A stretch of 64,000 bases of DNA from Enoplolaimus lenunculus (taxonomy: Eukaryota; Nematoda; Enoplea; Enoplida; Thoracostomopsidae). Every line of letters begins with the position of its first letter. Position 1 is the first letter of the stretch. Location: NCBI GenBank assembly GCA_030248215.1, contig JASANG010003525.1:310001-374000 (forward strand), in the 5' to 3' direction. A program made the translations under genes and the position numbers. Of the stretch, positions 1-10,014 are shown piece by piece. Under the pieces are notes generated by a model. It had not been told where the DNA came from. It made no database searches and was given only the letters and a program-made list of their open reading frames with translations.

Positions 1-337
1 AAAATATGATAAGAAATCTTCGTCTACGCTCTGTAGTCATGTGCAAATGTAAAAATCGATGTACAATATTGCTGAAACGCGAAAAAAATCTGACCATCCA
101 GAGATTTCGAAAACTAATCACAACAATCCTACATTTGAAGGTCCCTACATTCGAGATAAAGCTTTACAACATAAATATGTCTCGTTTCAGACACGTATCC
201 ATATATTTTTTATATCCGAAGCGAATATCCGGTGCCCATCTGCATTTTCAATGTGCATCGCAATTCAAAAATAAACGCTTTTGTAATTGTTTGTATTTTA
301 TTAAGAAGTGCAGGTTTTTAGCTGACAGTATTTTAAT
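1..337. other. Unassigned AT-rich sequence
   Basis: No repeat end, splice-flanked exon or RNA gene was recognised. Short open frames on the plus strand have no family resemblance and look like chance. Confidence 0.4.
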
Positions 338-516
338 ATAAAAACATATATGTTTTAGGGCCGTAACCCTAGATTAAGCGCCTTCCTAAGCGTTACCCTC
401 AAGCCTAAGCGTTGCACGTATTCCTAAGCCTACGCATAAGCCAGAGCAAAAAATGTAAGCCTACTCTTGTACAGACCCGCCGCAAACCAGGACGGCTCTA
501 AAAGTGACATTGGCCC
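338..516. mobile_element. TTAGGC-core element, worn copy
   Basis: The right end reads GGCTCTAAAAGTGACATTGGCC and the left end a decayed version of its inverse ending in TTTTAGGGCCGTAA. Between them are CCTAAG-type repeats, the minus-strand form of TTAGGC. The left boundary is approximate and no target duplication was found. Confidence 0.6.
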
Positions 517-856
517 ATCGCATGTATGCGGTGTTGGAGCGTTGATTTCTGGTCTGAAACTGATAAACAGTATGACGTATAGAAGGCCGTTGTTAAACAG
601 GCAAATGTGCCCAGGTTTCGTTGTATATTTTACTATAGAAAAACGCTTTGAAAAACCAAATTGTCAGCGAAACCATTTGCTATTGGCTGATTAATTTTAT
701 TCCCGTTTTGTCAAATTGTGGATCAATCTTGTGAAGTTTTAAACGCATAAAAATGGTGGAACTGAAAAAGATGGGTAAAATATGGTAGAACCTGTATGAA
801 TTAAGATGGATCACTTGTTTGAAAGACGGAAAATCCCTGGCAACCTTAGAAATGTT

Positions 857-1000
857 ATTTGGTCCCGTGTCAAGATGAGGGACGGAACGTTTTTATGCGG
901 TACTACAAGAGAGTAAACCTTAAGCTTTAGACTATTCTTTTGCTTAAGCTTAGGTATAAGCTGATTCTTGCGTTTAGGCTTAACAGAATTAGGCTTTATT
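857..1000. mobile_element. TTAGGC-core element, left half
   Basis: This holds the left-end block (GACGGAACGTTTTT, then a GTAAACCTTAAGCTTTAG segment) followed by degenerate CTTAGG repeats. No matching right end was found, so the copy looks truncated. Confidence 0.5.
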
Positions 1001-1480
1001 AGCCAAAATCCGTAAGATTTGTGAAGTATAGATTTGACAGCACTTTTGGGGTAATTTCGATTCTGCATTTGCGGTCTAATTTATTTCATTGAGACCCTGC
1101 GAAGCTGAACTGTCAATGTTACTCTGCAGCATCAAGAGAGTATAATGTAGGGGCCACAATAACTCACGTGCAAGGATGTCCAAAAGTGCAATTCCATTCC
1201 AGACTGCGCACAAAATTTATAATAAAATTATTCCAATTTGGAAACTGAAAATTTTGAACAGTGTTGCATTTTCCCTTAGCAATAAATAAATTTCATAAAC
1301 AATTTCAATACCTGACTACGCAATTTCAAAGATGAAATCAATTCCGTTTGCGTTCGATTTAGCTAGAAAACGAAAATAAAAAGTAAGAAAAGAAACCGTC
1401 GAAAAGAACAAAATTAAGCACCCAAACCTATAAATTTACCCCTTAAAATTTTTTTATCCAAATTTCCTATCTCTTCCCCA

Positions 1481-1520
1481 CACACCCCCCCACCCCCCCC
1501 AACACCCCACCCCCCCCCCT
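1481..1520. repeat. C-rich low-complexity tract
   Basis: Runs of seven to ten C are separated by single A or AA. The tract could form an i-motif, or a G-quadruplex on the other strand, but it may only be simple-sequence slippage. Confidence 0.8.
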
Positions 1521-1897
1521 TGAACTCCCTTGAATTCGTTACTGCTAATACAGTATTTGCTTCCCCTGCGCAAACAAATGTTCGAACTTCTAAGCTGAAT
1601 GCCGCTACAACTGCTGTACACTGCGTCTATTGTCATAAAACTTGTGTTTGTTATTGTCTATGTTGACAGCAACACTTTTCAGCACTTTCTGTCGCTTTTA
1701 CTACAGTTTGCTTTGTTAATTTCAGGACTTAAAAAGAATGTTCTTAAAATCCTCTCGTTTTTAGTCGGAATAAAATCCCTTTCTTTTCGTGGTTGAATGA
1801 ACGTGCGACCTTCCTTTATTTAGACTTTTGTCTGCATTTTCAGAAACTATTAAAATTTTTAGGTGTTCATTGCTGTGCTATGTTTCTAAAGCGTTAG

Positions 1898-2082
1898 GGC
1901 CCATGAATAGAACAGGGCCGGATCGTTTTACGGATAGGCGATAATAGGGTCAGTTTAAGCTTTAGACTAATTTTTTGCTTAGGCTTAGGCTTAGGTATAG
2001 GCTTATCCATACGTTCAGGCTTAGGCTAAGGCTTAGGAATATGCGTAATGCTACTGTTCTGGCCCTGTTCTATACATGGACC
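1898..2082. mobile_element. TTAGGC-core element with perfect 8-bp target duplication
   Basis: This 185-bp element is bounded by GGCCCATGAATAGAACAGGG on the left and the inverse of a near copy on the right. AGCGTTAG is found at 1890-1897 and again at 2083-2090, an exact 8-bp target duplication that fixes both boundaries. The interior holds GCTTAGGCTTAGG repeats. There is no coding capacity, so it is a non-autonomous element. An 8-bp duplication is typical of the hAT, P and Merlin superfamilies; no transposase is present here to decide between them. Confidence 0.88.
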
Positions 2083-2094
2083 AGCGTTAGGGAG

Positions 2095-2245
2095 GCGCTA
2101 TATATACTTATCCTGCGGCGCCGTCCGTCACCGTCCGTCACCATACGGCTTCGGACGTAAGTAATTCACGTACCATACCGTACGGGGACGTACGGTGACG
2201 GACGGCTCCGGGCGGTGACGGACGGCTCCGGGCGGTAAAAGAACG
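2095..2245. repeat. GC-rich CCGTCCGTCAC inverted-repeat element, partial copy
   Basis: The left part carries CCGTCCGTCACC units and the right part the inverse GGTGACGGACGG, so the segment can fold back on itself. It resembles the better preserved copy at 12974-13210, including an outer CTATATATACTT resembling that copy's CTATACTT. The outer ends are not both clear. Confidence 0.6.
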
Positions 2246-2529
2246 TTGACGGGAGTCGAACTGCTACCCACCTTAACTTTTAATACCAGTGTAAGCCCAA
2301 ACTCTTAAATATAATTTCTAGGCATATACCATTAAGCTGTCGGTGGATAGTAGGCAGTATACTAGCGTATTTTCGCTTTTTGCGTTCATGTCATACTTTG
2401 GATAAATAATATGCGCCAAGAACAGCCAGCAATGTCTGATTAGTAAATATAAACCTAACAAAAATCACCAAACAAGATGCACTTTGCATTTCGATTATTG
2501 CACGCCAGAAATGAAATCGTTGTTCGTCC

Positions 2530-2690
2530 GGGCGTGTAGCCAGAGCGCAGCCTAGCGGGGCTAAGCCCCTTTAGAAAACTCTCCCTACTAGGAAAATTGC
2601 AATTCAGCTTTATTATATTAAACTCTCCGAATGCCGTATTGTTTTTTGCCCCACCTGGTATATGCGGAGCTGGCTACAGGGCGGTGTTCG
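2530..2690. repeat. Dispersed repeat with GTAGCCAGAGC / GCTGGCTAC ends
   Basis: It starts GTGTAGCCAGAGC and ends GGAGCTGGCTACAGG, inverted with respect to each other, with GGGGCTAAGCCCC inside. Related sequence occurs near 21590-21740, 29975-30140, 34075-34260 and 34555-34715, so this is a dispersed family of about 150-200 bp. Boundaries are approximate. Confidence 0.5.
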
Positions 2691-3006
2691 CCGACCCTTT
2701 AATCTTTGCCTCCAGCTGGCGGCATACGAACATTTGAAGCCGATCACACAGTTTAATGGCATTCCGTTCTTTGCGTGAGTTTGATTAGTTTTACTGTCTA
2801 CACCGCCAACTCGAGCTCAAATATTTCGAAAGTTTGGCTTATGTTTTTGTCTTAATCATTAGTGGATTGCGTTGTATTTTTTTGTTCAAAAATGATTGCT
2901 TGCATATAAAGCTGGGCAACTATCAGCGATATCAAGTTGGCGTTAATTTATGACAGCCATTAATATGGTTATATCATGTGTTCGTTTGGTTTGGGATAAA
3001 AGTTTG

Positions 3007-3198
3007 GGCCAATATAAAGAACAAGGGCGCAACTATACGCATATTCGTAAGCCTAAGCCTAAGCCTAAGCGTAACAATGAGCATATTCTTAACCCTAAGC
3101 CTGAGCCTAAGCCAAACAAAAAAATTAGTCTGAAGCTTAAGCTTACTCTACATGCAGTCCCACAGAAAAACGTTCCGCCCCTGATGTTTACATGGGCC
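3007..3198. mobile_element. TTAGGC-core element
   Basis: The left end is GGCCAATATAAAGAACAAGG and the right end closes with CTGATGTTTACATGGGCC. AAAGTTTG precedes the element (2999-3006) and recurs at 3200-3207, one base beyond the expected junction. The interior is CCTAAG-rich with one non-repeat block. Confidence 0.8.
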
Positions 3199-3439
3199 TA
3201 AAGTTTGAAAGAAATTTGTAAATATTTTGGTTTTGATCATGTTGAATTTGTTGAATTTTGAAATGAAAAGCTACTCACTGGTGGTTTAAAGTCTTTGAAC
3301 GCGGCGTTTGAAATCCTAACATCACGCGATCTGACGATAACTTGGTATTTGTTAATGACTCGGCGAGCAGCATTTTATATATTGAATAAAAACTCTCATT
3401 GTTTGTTAGCGTATATAACGAACGATTGTTTCATCTAAA

Positions 3440-3720
3440 TACTGTTACAAAAGATGGAACTACACTCAAAAACAAGTTGTCTTATATTCAAGAAATGTCT
3501 GAAATTTAATACAATGGCGTTGTATTAATACGAACCCCCAGACATATATGAGTTGAATTCCAGACTTATTTGTCAAATTTTTCAGAAATATGGGTCGGAA
3601 ATTTTTCAAACTTAAAAGTCTGAAATTCAAGACTTTGTTTTGCGAACGATCAAGGCAAATATTTCTGAAATATAAGACAAATATGTCTGCAATAGAAGAC
3701 AAAGATTTTCCAGGGTAACG
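3440..3720. repeat. AGACATTTCTGAAATTT-type dispersed repeat
   Basis: Multiple direct and inverted copies of short words such as AAGTCTGAAATTCAAGAC and AAGACAAATATGTCTG lie within 280 bp, and similar words recur at 3960-4120. The structure suggests an old inverted-repeat element, but no clean ends were found. Confidence 0.4.
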
Positions 3721-4292
3721 ACTTTAAAATCGAGGGCTAAAAACTCAACAAAACATTTTAATTTTACTGTCTAAGATACGTCCAAGATGTAAACTTAAAT
3801 GTGGAAGGCCTGACAACATCTGGCAATATACTTGAACTTTTATTATTTATCACATTCCTAAGGCTATGAATGGAGCAGCTTTTTTACATACATAAAAATC
3901 AGAAATTTCGCTGTGGAATGTTATTTCTTGAAAACAGAAATTTATGCCTTATAAATTTGGCAACACTAATTTTTAAATATAAGAAGACATTTTATGTTTT
4001 AATCATTTCAGGCACGAATGTCTGAGCTGTTTAAGGCTATTAATGTCTGAAATACTAAACATTTATGTGTTGAAATTTTAAGGAAGTAAGAGTCTTGAAA
4101 TTTGAAGACATTTTATGTTGTGTGTAGACCAATCTTGTTTCACATATAAGATTACTTGGGCGCTGCCGGAAAGGATATGTTGGTATCCCAGAAATTGATG
4201 GGTTCCACTTTGCGTCCAATGGTTCCCCTATCGGACTTCCCTAAATTCAATGGCGACGTAGCTCTGATTGCAACAAAGTGTATAGTCAAAGC

Positions 4293-4919
4293 GGTCCATG
4301 TTACTTTTAGATTCCAAATTACATATTTTGCATAACCTTATGCTTACGCTTAGGGTTATATGCTTAGGAACACACTTTGCAACGCTTAGGTTTAGGCTTA
4401 GGAATACGCTCAATCTATTGTTACGGCCCTAAATGTAACATTGGCAATACGCTCAATCTATTGTTACGGCCCTAAATGTAACATTGGCAATACGCTCAAT
4501 CTATTGTTACGGCCCTAAATGTAACATTGGCAATACGCTCAATCTATTGTTACGGCCCTAAATGTAACATTGGCAATACGCTCAATCTATTGTTACGGCC
4601 CTAAATGTAACATTGGCAATACGCTCAATCTATTGTTACGGCCCTAAATGTAACATTGGCAATACGCTCAATCTATTGTTACGGCCCTAAATGTAACATT
4701 GGCAATACGCTCAATCTATTGTTACGGCCCTAAATGTAACATTGGCAATACGCTCAATCTATTGTTACGGCCCTAAATGTAACATTGGCAATACGCTCAA
4801 TCTATTGTTACGGCCCTAAATGTAACATTGGCAATACGCTCAATCTATTGTTACGGCCCTAAATGTAACATTGGCAATACGCTCAATCTATTGTTACGGC
4901 CCTAAATGTAACATTGGCC
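4293..4919. mobile_element. TTAGGC-core element with expanded right end
   Basis: The left end GGTCCATGTTACTTTTAG and the right end CTAAATGTAACATTGGCC are inverted copies. GTCAAAGC (4285-4292) and GCCAAAGC (4920-4927) are the target duplication with one change. Between the TTAGGC core (about 4340-4400) and the right boundary the terminal segment is repeated in tandem (separate entry). The expansion therefore lies wholly inside one insertion. Confidence 0.85.
4402..4918. repeat. 43-bp satellite, 12 units
   Basis: Units begin at 4402, 4445, 4488 and every 43 bp to 4875. Units 2 to 12 look identical by eye; unit 1 begins GAATACGCTC where the others begin CAATACGCTC. Each unit is the terminal part of a TTAGGC-core element: AATACGCTCAATCTATTG, then TTACGGCCCTAAATG, then TAACATTGG. 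Near-identity implies recent amplification or homogenisation. There are no unique spacers, so this is not a CRISPR array. Confidence 0.97.
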
Positions 4920-5030
4920 GCCAAAGCTGCATTAAGTTTTATTTAAAAGGAACACGGAAATAATTTATTAACAAACCCGTATACAAAGACTTCGTCCAAT
5001 GACAACTACCAATATCTCCGAATAGCAATA

Positions 5031-5347
5031 ATGATCGCATATTCCAAATCGCATTTATTTCTAATTGAATTCAATTATTCAACTGTCAAATCAATCGTTG
5101 TTCAATTAGTAAATGTAATTGCGCTGCTGCCTGTAGCAATTACTGGCGAACATGAAATTGTACGCGAATTAATGCATCAAAAACAACTCATTTGTCGCAT
5201 TTGTCAACATCGGTCAGTGTCAATGAAACCGGTTGTTGCTGCTCCACGAACGCGTATGGTGTTCGACGCAAAGAATACAAGTTGTCCTGAAGAAGATATC
5301 AGTTGTGAACCGGGTGAAATATGCAAATCAGCGGTTGTTGTTAATGG
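5031..5347 (+). CDS. Possible exon of a small cysteine-rich secreted protein
   Basis: This open frame shows a hydrophobic stretch (VQLVNVIALLPVAITG) that could be a signal peptide. It is followed by LICRICQ, then a cysteine pattern ending ISCEPGEICKSAVVVNG. Spacing of this kind (C-x2-C near the start, then C-x5-C) recalls Ly6/three-finger or nematode ET-module proteins. A possible splice donor (AATG|gtatat) lies at 5347/5348. I could not find partner exons, a membrane anchor or the final Gly-Cys, so the family assignment is tentative and the frame may be fortuitous. Confidence 0.22.
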
Positions 5348-5395
5348 TATATATAGTGCCGAGGCAAGCATGGGTGCGGGCTCCAACCAAATTCC

Positions 5396-5530
5396 AGGGT
5401 GGGAGCTCCAAAATCGCGAGTGAAGCGAGCGAGCAGCCAGACGCATTTTAAGCGGTTTTTGTTTCAAGCGATTAGGGTGAGGGCCCCTTTAGGGGTAGGC
5501 CTTCCCAAATGGGGGTATGAGAGGTGCCTG
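5396..5530. repeat. Dispersed repeat with GTGAAGCGAGCGAGCAGC
   Basis: A related segment occurs at about 33818-33960 (GTGAAGTGAGCGAGAAGC, followed by a similar pyrimidine/purine-rich tail). The two copies are clearly diverged and no terminal structure was seen. Confidence 0.4.
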
Positions 5531-6166
5531 CTCCGGCCCAGGGTACATACGTCACAATGTAAATTGCTTCGCAGGGTGTTTTACTACAGCCAAAGTGTGT
5601 TCATTATGTATACGAGTATGTTTATATATTGTCATATAAGCATGGTTATAGGCAAATAAGTAGTACGCAGGCAAACGTCTGCCTTGGGCTTCGACTCTTG
5701 TAGAGAATCGACTAGAGTTACGACTGCGATAGACTTTTTGCCGGAGGTTCCGGTAAATCATTTTACCTGCCCAATTTTGGCTCATATGTCCCGCTCTGAC
5801 AAATTTTGTTGTGATCTGTCTCCGCCTTCTGCTCAGGTATTTTTCACTTCCGGTTGCAACCTGGCCCGGTAGTACCTGCACGTGTAAGTTTACACAGGTT
5901 AAAGTTGCAACGGCACCTAGCTAGAACTGTTCCATTAAATCGCTTTTCGAAAAAAAACTGGCAAGTGCAAGACATAGCTGCATGTTTTCGCTGTCAAAAA
6001 TTAATTGCAACTGCAAGCTACAGCTGCAATATAGTTCAGAAACAAAACAATTGCCGTGTAAATGAGGTTAAATACGGTGTTTTAGCTAAGAGTAATCGAT
6101 TTACGCTCAAATGTTGATGCTGTCACAACTTAAAACCATGATTGCTAGAATACGTGATGTTACCAG

Positions 6167-6290
6167 TGTAAAGGTTCGAGGTGAAACGTTTTTCTGCGGG
6201 ACTGCAACAGAATAAGCTTAAGCTTTTGACTAATTTTGTGCTTTAGGCTTTTAGGCTTACGCTTAGGCTTGGGTATAACTTCATATTATT
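6167..6290. mobile_element. TTAGGC-core element, left half
   Basis: It has the GGTGAAACGTTTTTCTGCGG left block, then AGCTTAAGCTTTTGAC and TTAGGCTTACGCTTAGGC. The right end is missing. Confidence 0.55.
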
Positions 6291-6504
6291 TACGTTTTAT
6301 GTGCATTTAGTATACTGTTGCCTCAGTGTAATTCTGTATCTGTGTTTTACGCAAGAATGGATAATTCACCTTGGGATAAATCCATTGTTGAAATTTCTTA
6401 ATTTTTCAACTTTAATTTTATAGGTAACTCGTTCTGGATCCACAAAGGTTGTTATCAGTTACCCCCCGGCCGTTCCAGAGGCAACGAAATGTCATCATCG
6501 TGTT

Positions 6505-6760
6505 CTTGGCTCCGATTGGATATTACGATTTTGGGCAGGCTTCCTGAAGTCGTAGAACCTGCTGGCCGCTACCTGAGTGTCTTTCAATGCTTATGCGCGT
6601 CGCATGATCGTTGTAACGTCGGCGCTCTAAGGTTGTTTAGCCGCAACGCGATTGGTAGATTTCAATGCAAATGGAAGCAAAACACATTTTCATTGGCTGT
6701 TTCTGTTGTAATTTCTTTGGCTTCCACGAAGTTGTTGTGATTGGACCAATCAAGCAACGA
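6505..6760. promoter_or_regulatory. Cluster of CCAAT-type boxes
   Basis: Motifs ATTGG or CCAAT occur at CGATTGGATA (about 6514), CGATTGGTAG (about 6650), CATTGGCTG (about 6690) and the palindromic GATTGGACCAATC (about 6738). The segment is less AT-rich than its surroundings. Such clusters occur in promoters bound by NF-Y, but no gene start could be tied to it. Confidence 0.25.
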
Positions 6761-6932
6761 GGAAGAAAAAAGAAACGAACACAGAGCGGACGAAAACACC
6801 GCCACCAAGCGAAAGAAAAAACCAACCAAAAAAGCACAATCCAGAAAAGGAACAGCAAACCCCAAACCCAACACACAGCCACATAAATCTCGATATACTA
6901 TCGATATCGGGCTTACACCTTATTATCACTGC

Positions 6933-7123
6933 GGCCCATGTATAAAACAGGGCCGGAACAGTAGTATAAGCATATTCCTGAGCGTAAGCCTAAGCCTTAG
7001 CCTAAATGTAAGGATGAGCCTATTCCTAAGCCTAAGCCTAAGCAAAAAAAATTGTGTAAAGCTTAAACTGACTCTATTATAGCCCCTCCGGAAAACGATC
7101 CGTCCGTGTTCTATACATGGGGC
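6933..7123. mobile_element. TTAGGC-core element
   Basis: Ends are GGCCCATGTATAAAACAGGG and the inverse of GCCCCATGTATAGAACACGG. ATCACTGC (6925-6932) and ATCGCTGC (7124-7131) form the target duplication with one change. The core is CCTAAG repeats in this orientation. Confidence 0.86.
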
Positions 7124-7370
7124 ATCGCTGCTATAGCAGATTGCAAATGTGTCAAATGTACTTGAACACTTCGAACGCTGGAATCAGCTTAGTCTTGGTT
7201 TTCTAATACTCTGAAAACAGGTGCATCTGAGAAGAATGTTCAGTTGTTGCGTAAATTTTAACTGCGTGAACACAATTGAATTTAAAATTCAGGCGAGCGT
7301 CAGCAATTTGAAAAATTAAAAGTGCGTATATATTTACAAACCTTTCCTAATTAAAAGTTTTTGAAACTTT

Positions 7371-7566
7371 GGCCCTCTAAAGATCAGGGGCGGATAGTTT
7401 TTCTGATGAACTAAAATAGAGTAAGCTTAAGGTTTAGTCTAATTTTTTGCTTGCCTTACGCTTAGGCTTAGGCATAGGAATATGCTCATTCTTACGATTA
7501 GGTTTAGGCTTACGCTTATTAATATGCTTATCATACTGTTCCGCACCTGTTCTTTACATATTGGCC
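7371..7566. mobile_element. TTAGGC-core element
   Basis: Left end GGCCCTCTAAAGATCAGGGG, right end TTCTTTACATATTGGCC. The flanks GAAACTTT (7363-7370) and GCAACTTT (7567-7574) differ at one base. The interior has two blocks of TTAGGC-like repeats separated by a short spacer. Confidence 0.85.
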
Positions 7567-7880
7567 GCAACTTTGAATGCTATGTTTCAGATGGAAGTTC
7601 GCAGAGTATATATTTTTGCAACAGCAAAGCATAAGTAAAATATGTTGCTGATATATCGTGCATTTGAAAATTTTTTGAGTCTTTTTTGCAACTTAAATGA
7701 GCGCCGAAGCTCAGAGTAATCTAAAATTGGAAATTCACATGCGATTGCGGTTGATCCTATACAGGAAAAAAGAAAACATTTTTGTAAACGGTACAACTTT
7801 GTTGTAAACATGAGGATATAGAATTGTGTATTTTATAGTGCATAGATTTGAGTCGTTTGATTTAGGTTACAAAAAACTAT

Positions 7881-8038
7881 CAGCAACTTTCAAAGCAAAC
7901 CATCAAGTAAAAAATGTTGTAACACTGTACAATATCGCACATTACACCTACCATCGTCTCAGTAACTTTCAAAGCAAACCATCAAGTAAAAAATGTTGTA
8001 ACACTGTACAATATCGCACATTACACCTATCATCGTTA
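7881..8038. repeat. 79-bp direct duplication, two copies
   Basis: The second copy begins 79 bp after the first and shares ACTTTCAAAGCAAACCATCA and the rest of the unit almost exactly. This is a simple tandem duplication of unassigned sequence. Confidence 0.9.
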
Positions 8039-8481
8039 AAACTAGGTTGTTTGCTAGTGAGTGATCAGTGAATCAAAACATTCCTGCCTGTGCAAAGTCG
8101 TTGTAATTGGCCATAAATGTTTTTCGATTTAACAGCAGACTTCTGTAGTGTAATGCTTATTTTTTGCTCATACTGTAAAAACATTTTGAAAATTTAAGTT
8201 TGTCTACATTTTCTGGTTTCAAGTTTCTTATGAAAATTTCAGGCGGGTAAAGAATAACAAATTTTTACCCGCGCTTTGAAATTCTTTACCCGAGGATATC
8301 CGTACCCGCGTTATCAGCGGGTACTCGCTGGTAACCTGCAGCTCCAATATATACATACATACTTTTATAAATTTTTTCGGTATTAAAACTGTATTTAATT
8401 GAATTCAACTCTCAGAGCTAGACAGGCAGATGCCATGAGTTTCAAGAATGTATCATGCAGTTGACTGCAAATGACGAACAT

Positions 8482-8487
8482 TTTATT
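8482..8487 (-). terminator. Candidate polyadenylation signal of the CABIT gene
   Basis: AATAAA lies on the minus strand about 525 nt after the CABIT stop codon. It is only a hexamer match, so a nearer unseen variant signal is equally possible. Confidence 0.25.
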
Positions 8488-9010
8488 TATACTTTCATGT
8501 ATACTATTAAAATCAGCGAGACTTAAAAATATTGTAACGAAATTTTCGGCTTTTGTCCATTTTGCACCACATTTACGCCCAAAGTTTGATTTAAGCAAAG
8601 GCTTATATATGCCTTTGCGGAAGCTTAAAGTCTCGTTCGAGTAGTCAGAATTTTCAACTGAGAGTGGTTTAGGCAACCAGGAGTTTAATAAGGTTAAGAT
8701 TTGAAGAATTCGTGCGTGGAATACGAGAGCAAAGTTTGACTCAATTTTAACATTGATGTGTTCCAATTAAAAAAAACTAAGAGAACGAGCCAGAAGCTGC
8801 ACGTTTTTTCAATATTAAATCTAATTGCAACAGTCACGAAACGGTTACTCGAGCACGGTACACAGTGTCTAGCCCATTAACCCATCAAATATCTCTCAGC
8901 AACGCGGCTGCTAGTCTTAGCCTTTGCCTAAGCCCAAGCATGAACCTTAACCTTAACTGAGGCGAAAAGTGGACAAAACCCAAAATTTGAAATCTGCTGT
9001 TTTCAACTAA

Positions 9011-9982
9011 TTATTGCTGTTGCATACTGCACCGACTGGTATACATAGGCGCTACAGAATTTGCTGCGTTTTGTGACGGCGAAAATGGCACAAACAGATT
9101 AGAATTCGCTATAATCGCTGGTCCGTTGCTTGCTGGCGGGGGGTACGGCGGGACTGAAGCGCCAGAGGTCGCTCCCGCTTGACGCATCGCAATTCCATGA
9201 TGAGGTGTGGCCAGAATTCCAGGCGGTGGATGGCTGGCGGACGATACAAAAATGTTATTGCCGTGATTTACAACATATTCGCCGTTAGTATGATATGATG
9301 ATGGTTGATGATGAATATTACGAGGCAGACCATTGGCTGAAGGTTGTAGTTCGTCACAAATATGCAAATTAGTAAGTGAAGGATAGTATCCAGGGTTAGT
9401 TGCAGTTGTTGGAGGTAAAAGTCCTTGCCTATGATGTTGTTCAGCGAAATAATTATAAGCTGCCACAGGAGTATGCTGAGGTTGCGGTAGAAAATTCGGT
9501 GGTCCGCTTGATCCGGAACCGGATGCAAACGCTCGTTGATAGTAATCGTTCGGTGATGCTCCTACCGGATATAAAGCAGCCATGTTTTCCGGAAGTACCA
9601 TTGACATTGGACGCCGCGGTTTTGACGAGTTGCCAGAAATACCGTTGCTATGTTTTGATTTTGATTGAATTGGCTGACCTCGGGCGATCGCTGTGATTGG
9701 TTCGTGGCTTGTGTTAGGCGGCGAATGATGTACGCTATCATCCAGAACCTGGTGTGGACCATTTGATTCTGGTTGCAGTTCGTGAAGCAGCTTCTCAGTT
9801 GATCGGCTTAGCTTTTTTGATTTATGCAGTTGTCCAGTGTGTCCTTTCCGTTCTGGTGATCGATTTCGTCGCGAGCGTTCGCCTGTGACCGGTGTTGTTT
9901 GCTGGCAGTTGCTTGTTGAGGTAGAAATTGGCAGTCCTCCAACATAATTGTTGTCGTTATTGATATGTTTGTTGTCATTGCG

Positions 9983-10014
<32 letters not shown>

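Noticed and set aside
4402-4918. CRISPR-like regular repeat array
   Set aside because: The 43-bp units abut directly without unique spacers, lie inside a transposon copy, and the window is from an animal.
7395-7410. Hammerhead ribozyme core (CTGATGA)
   Set aside because: The word is a variant of the transposon end block (CTGTGGGAC in other copies); the required GAAA and stem partners are absent.
8395-8766. 123-residue open frame on the minus strand
   Set aside because: It has no family resemblance. It lies just downstream of the CABIT stop and overlaps a candidate polyadenylation signal, so it may be a chance frame in the 3' UTR.
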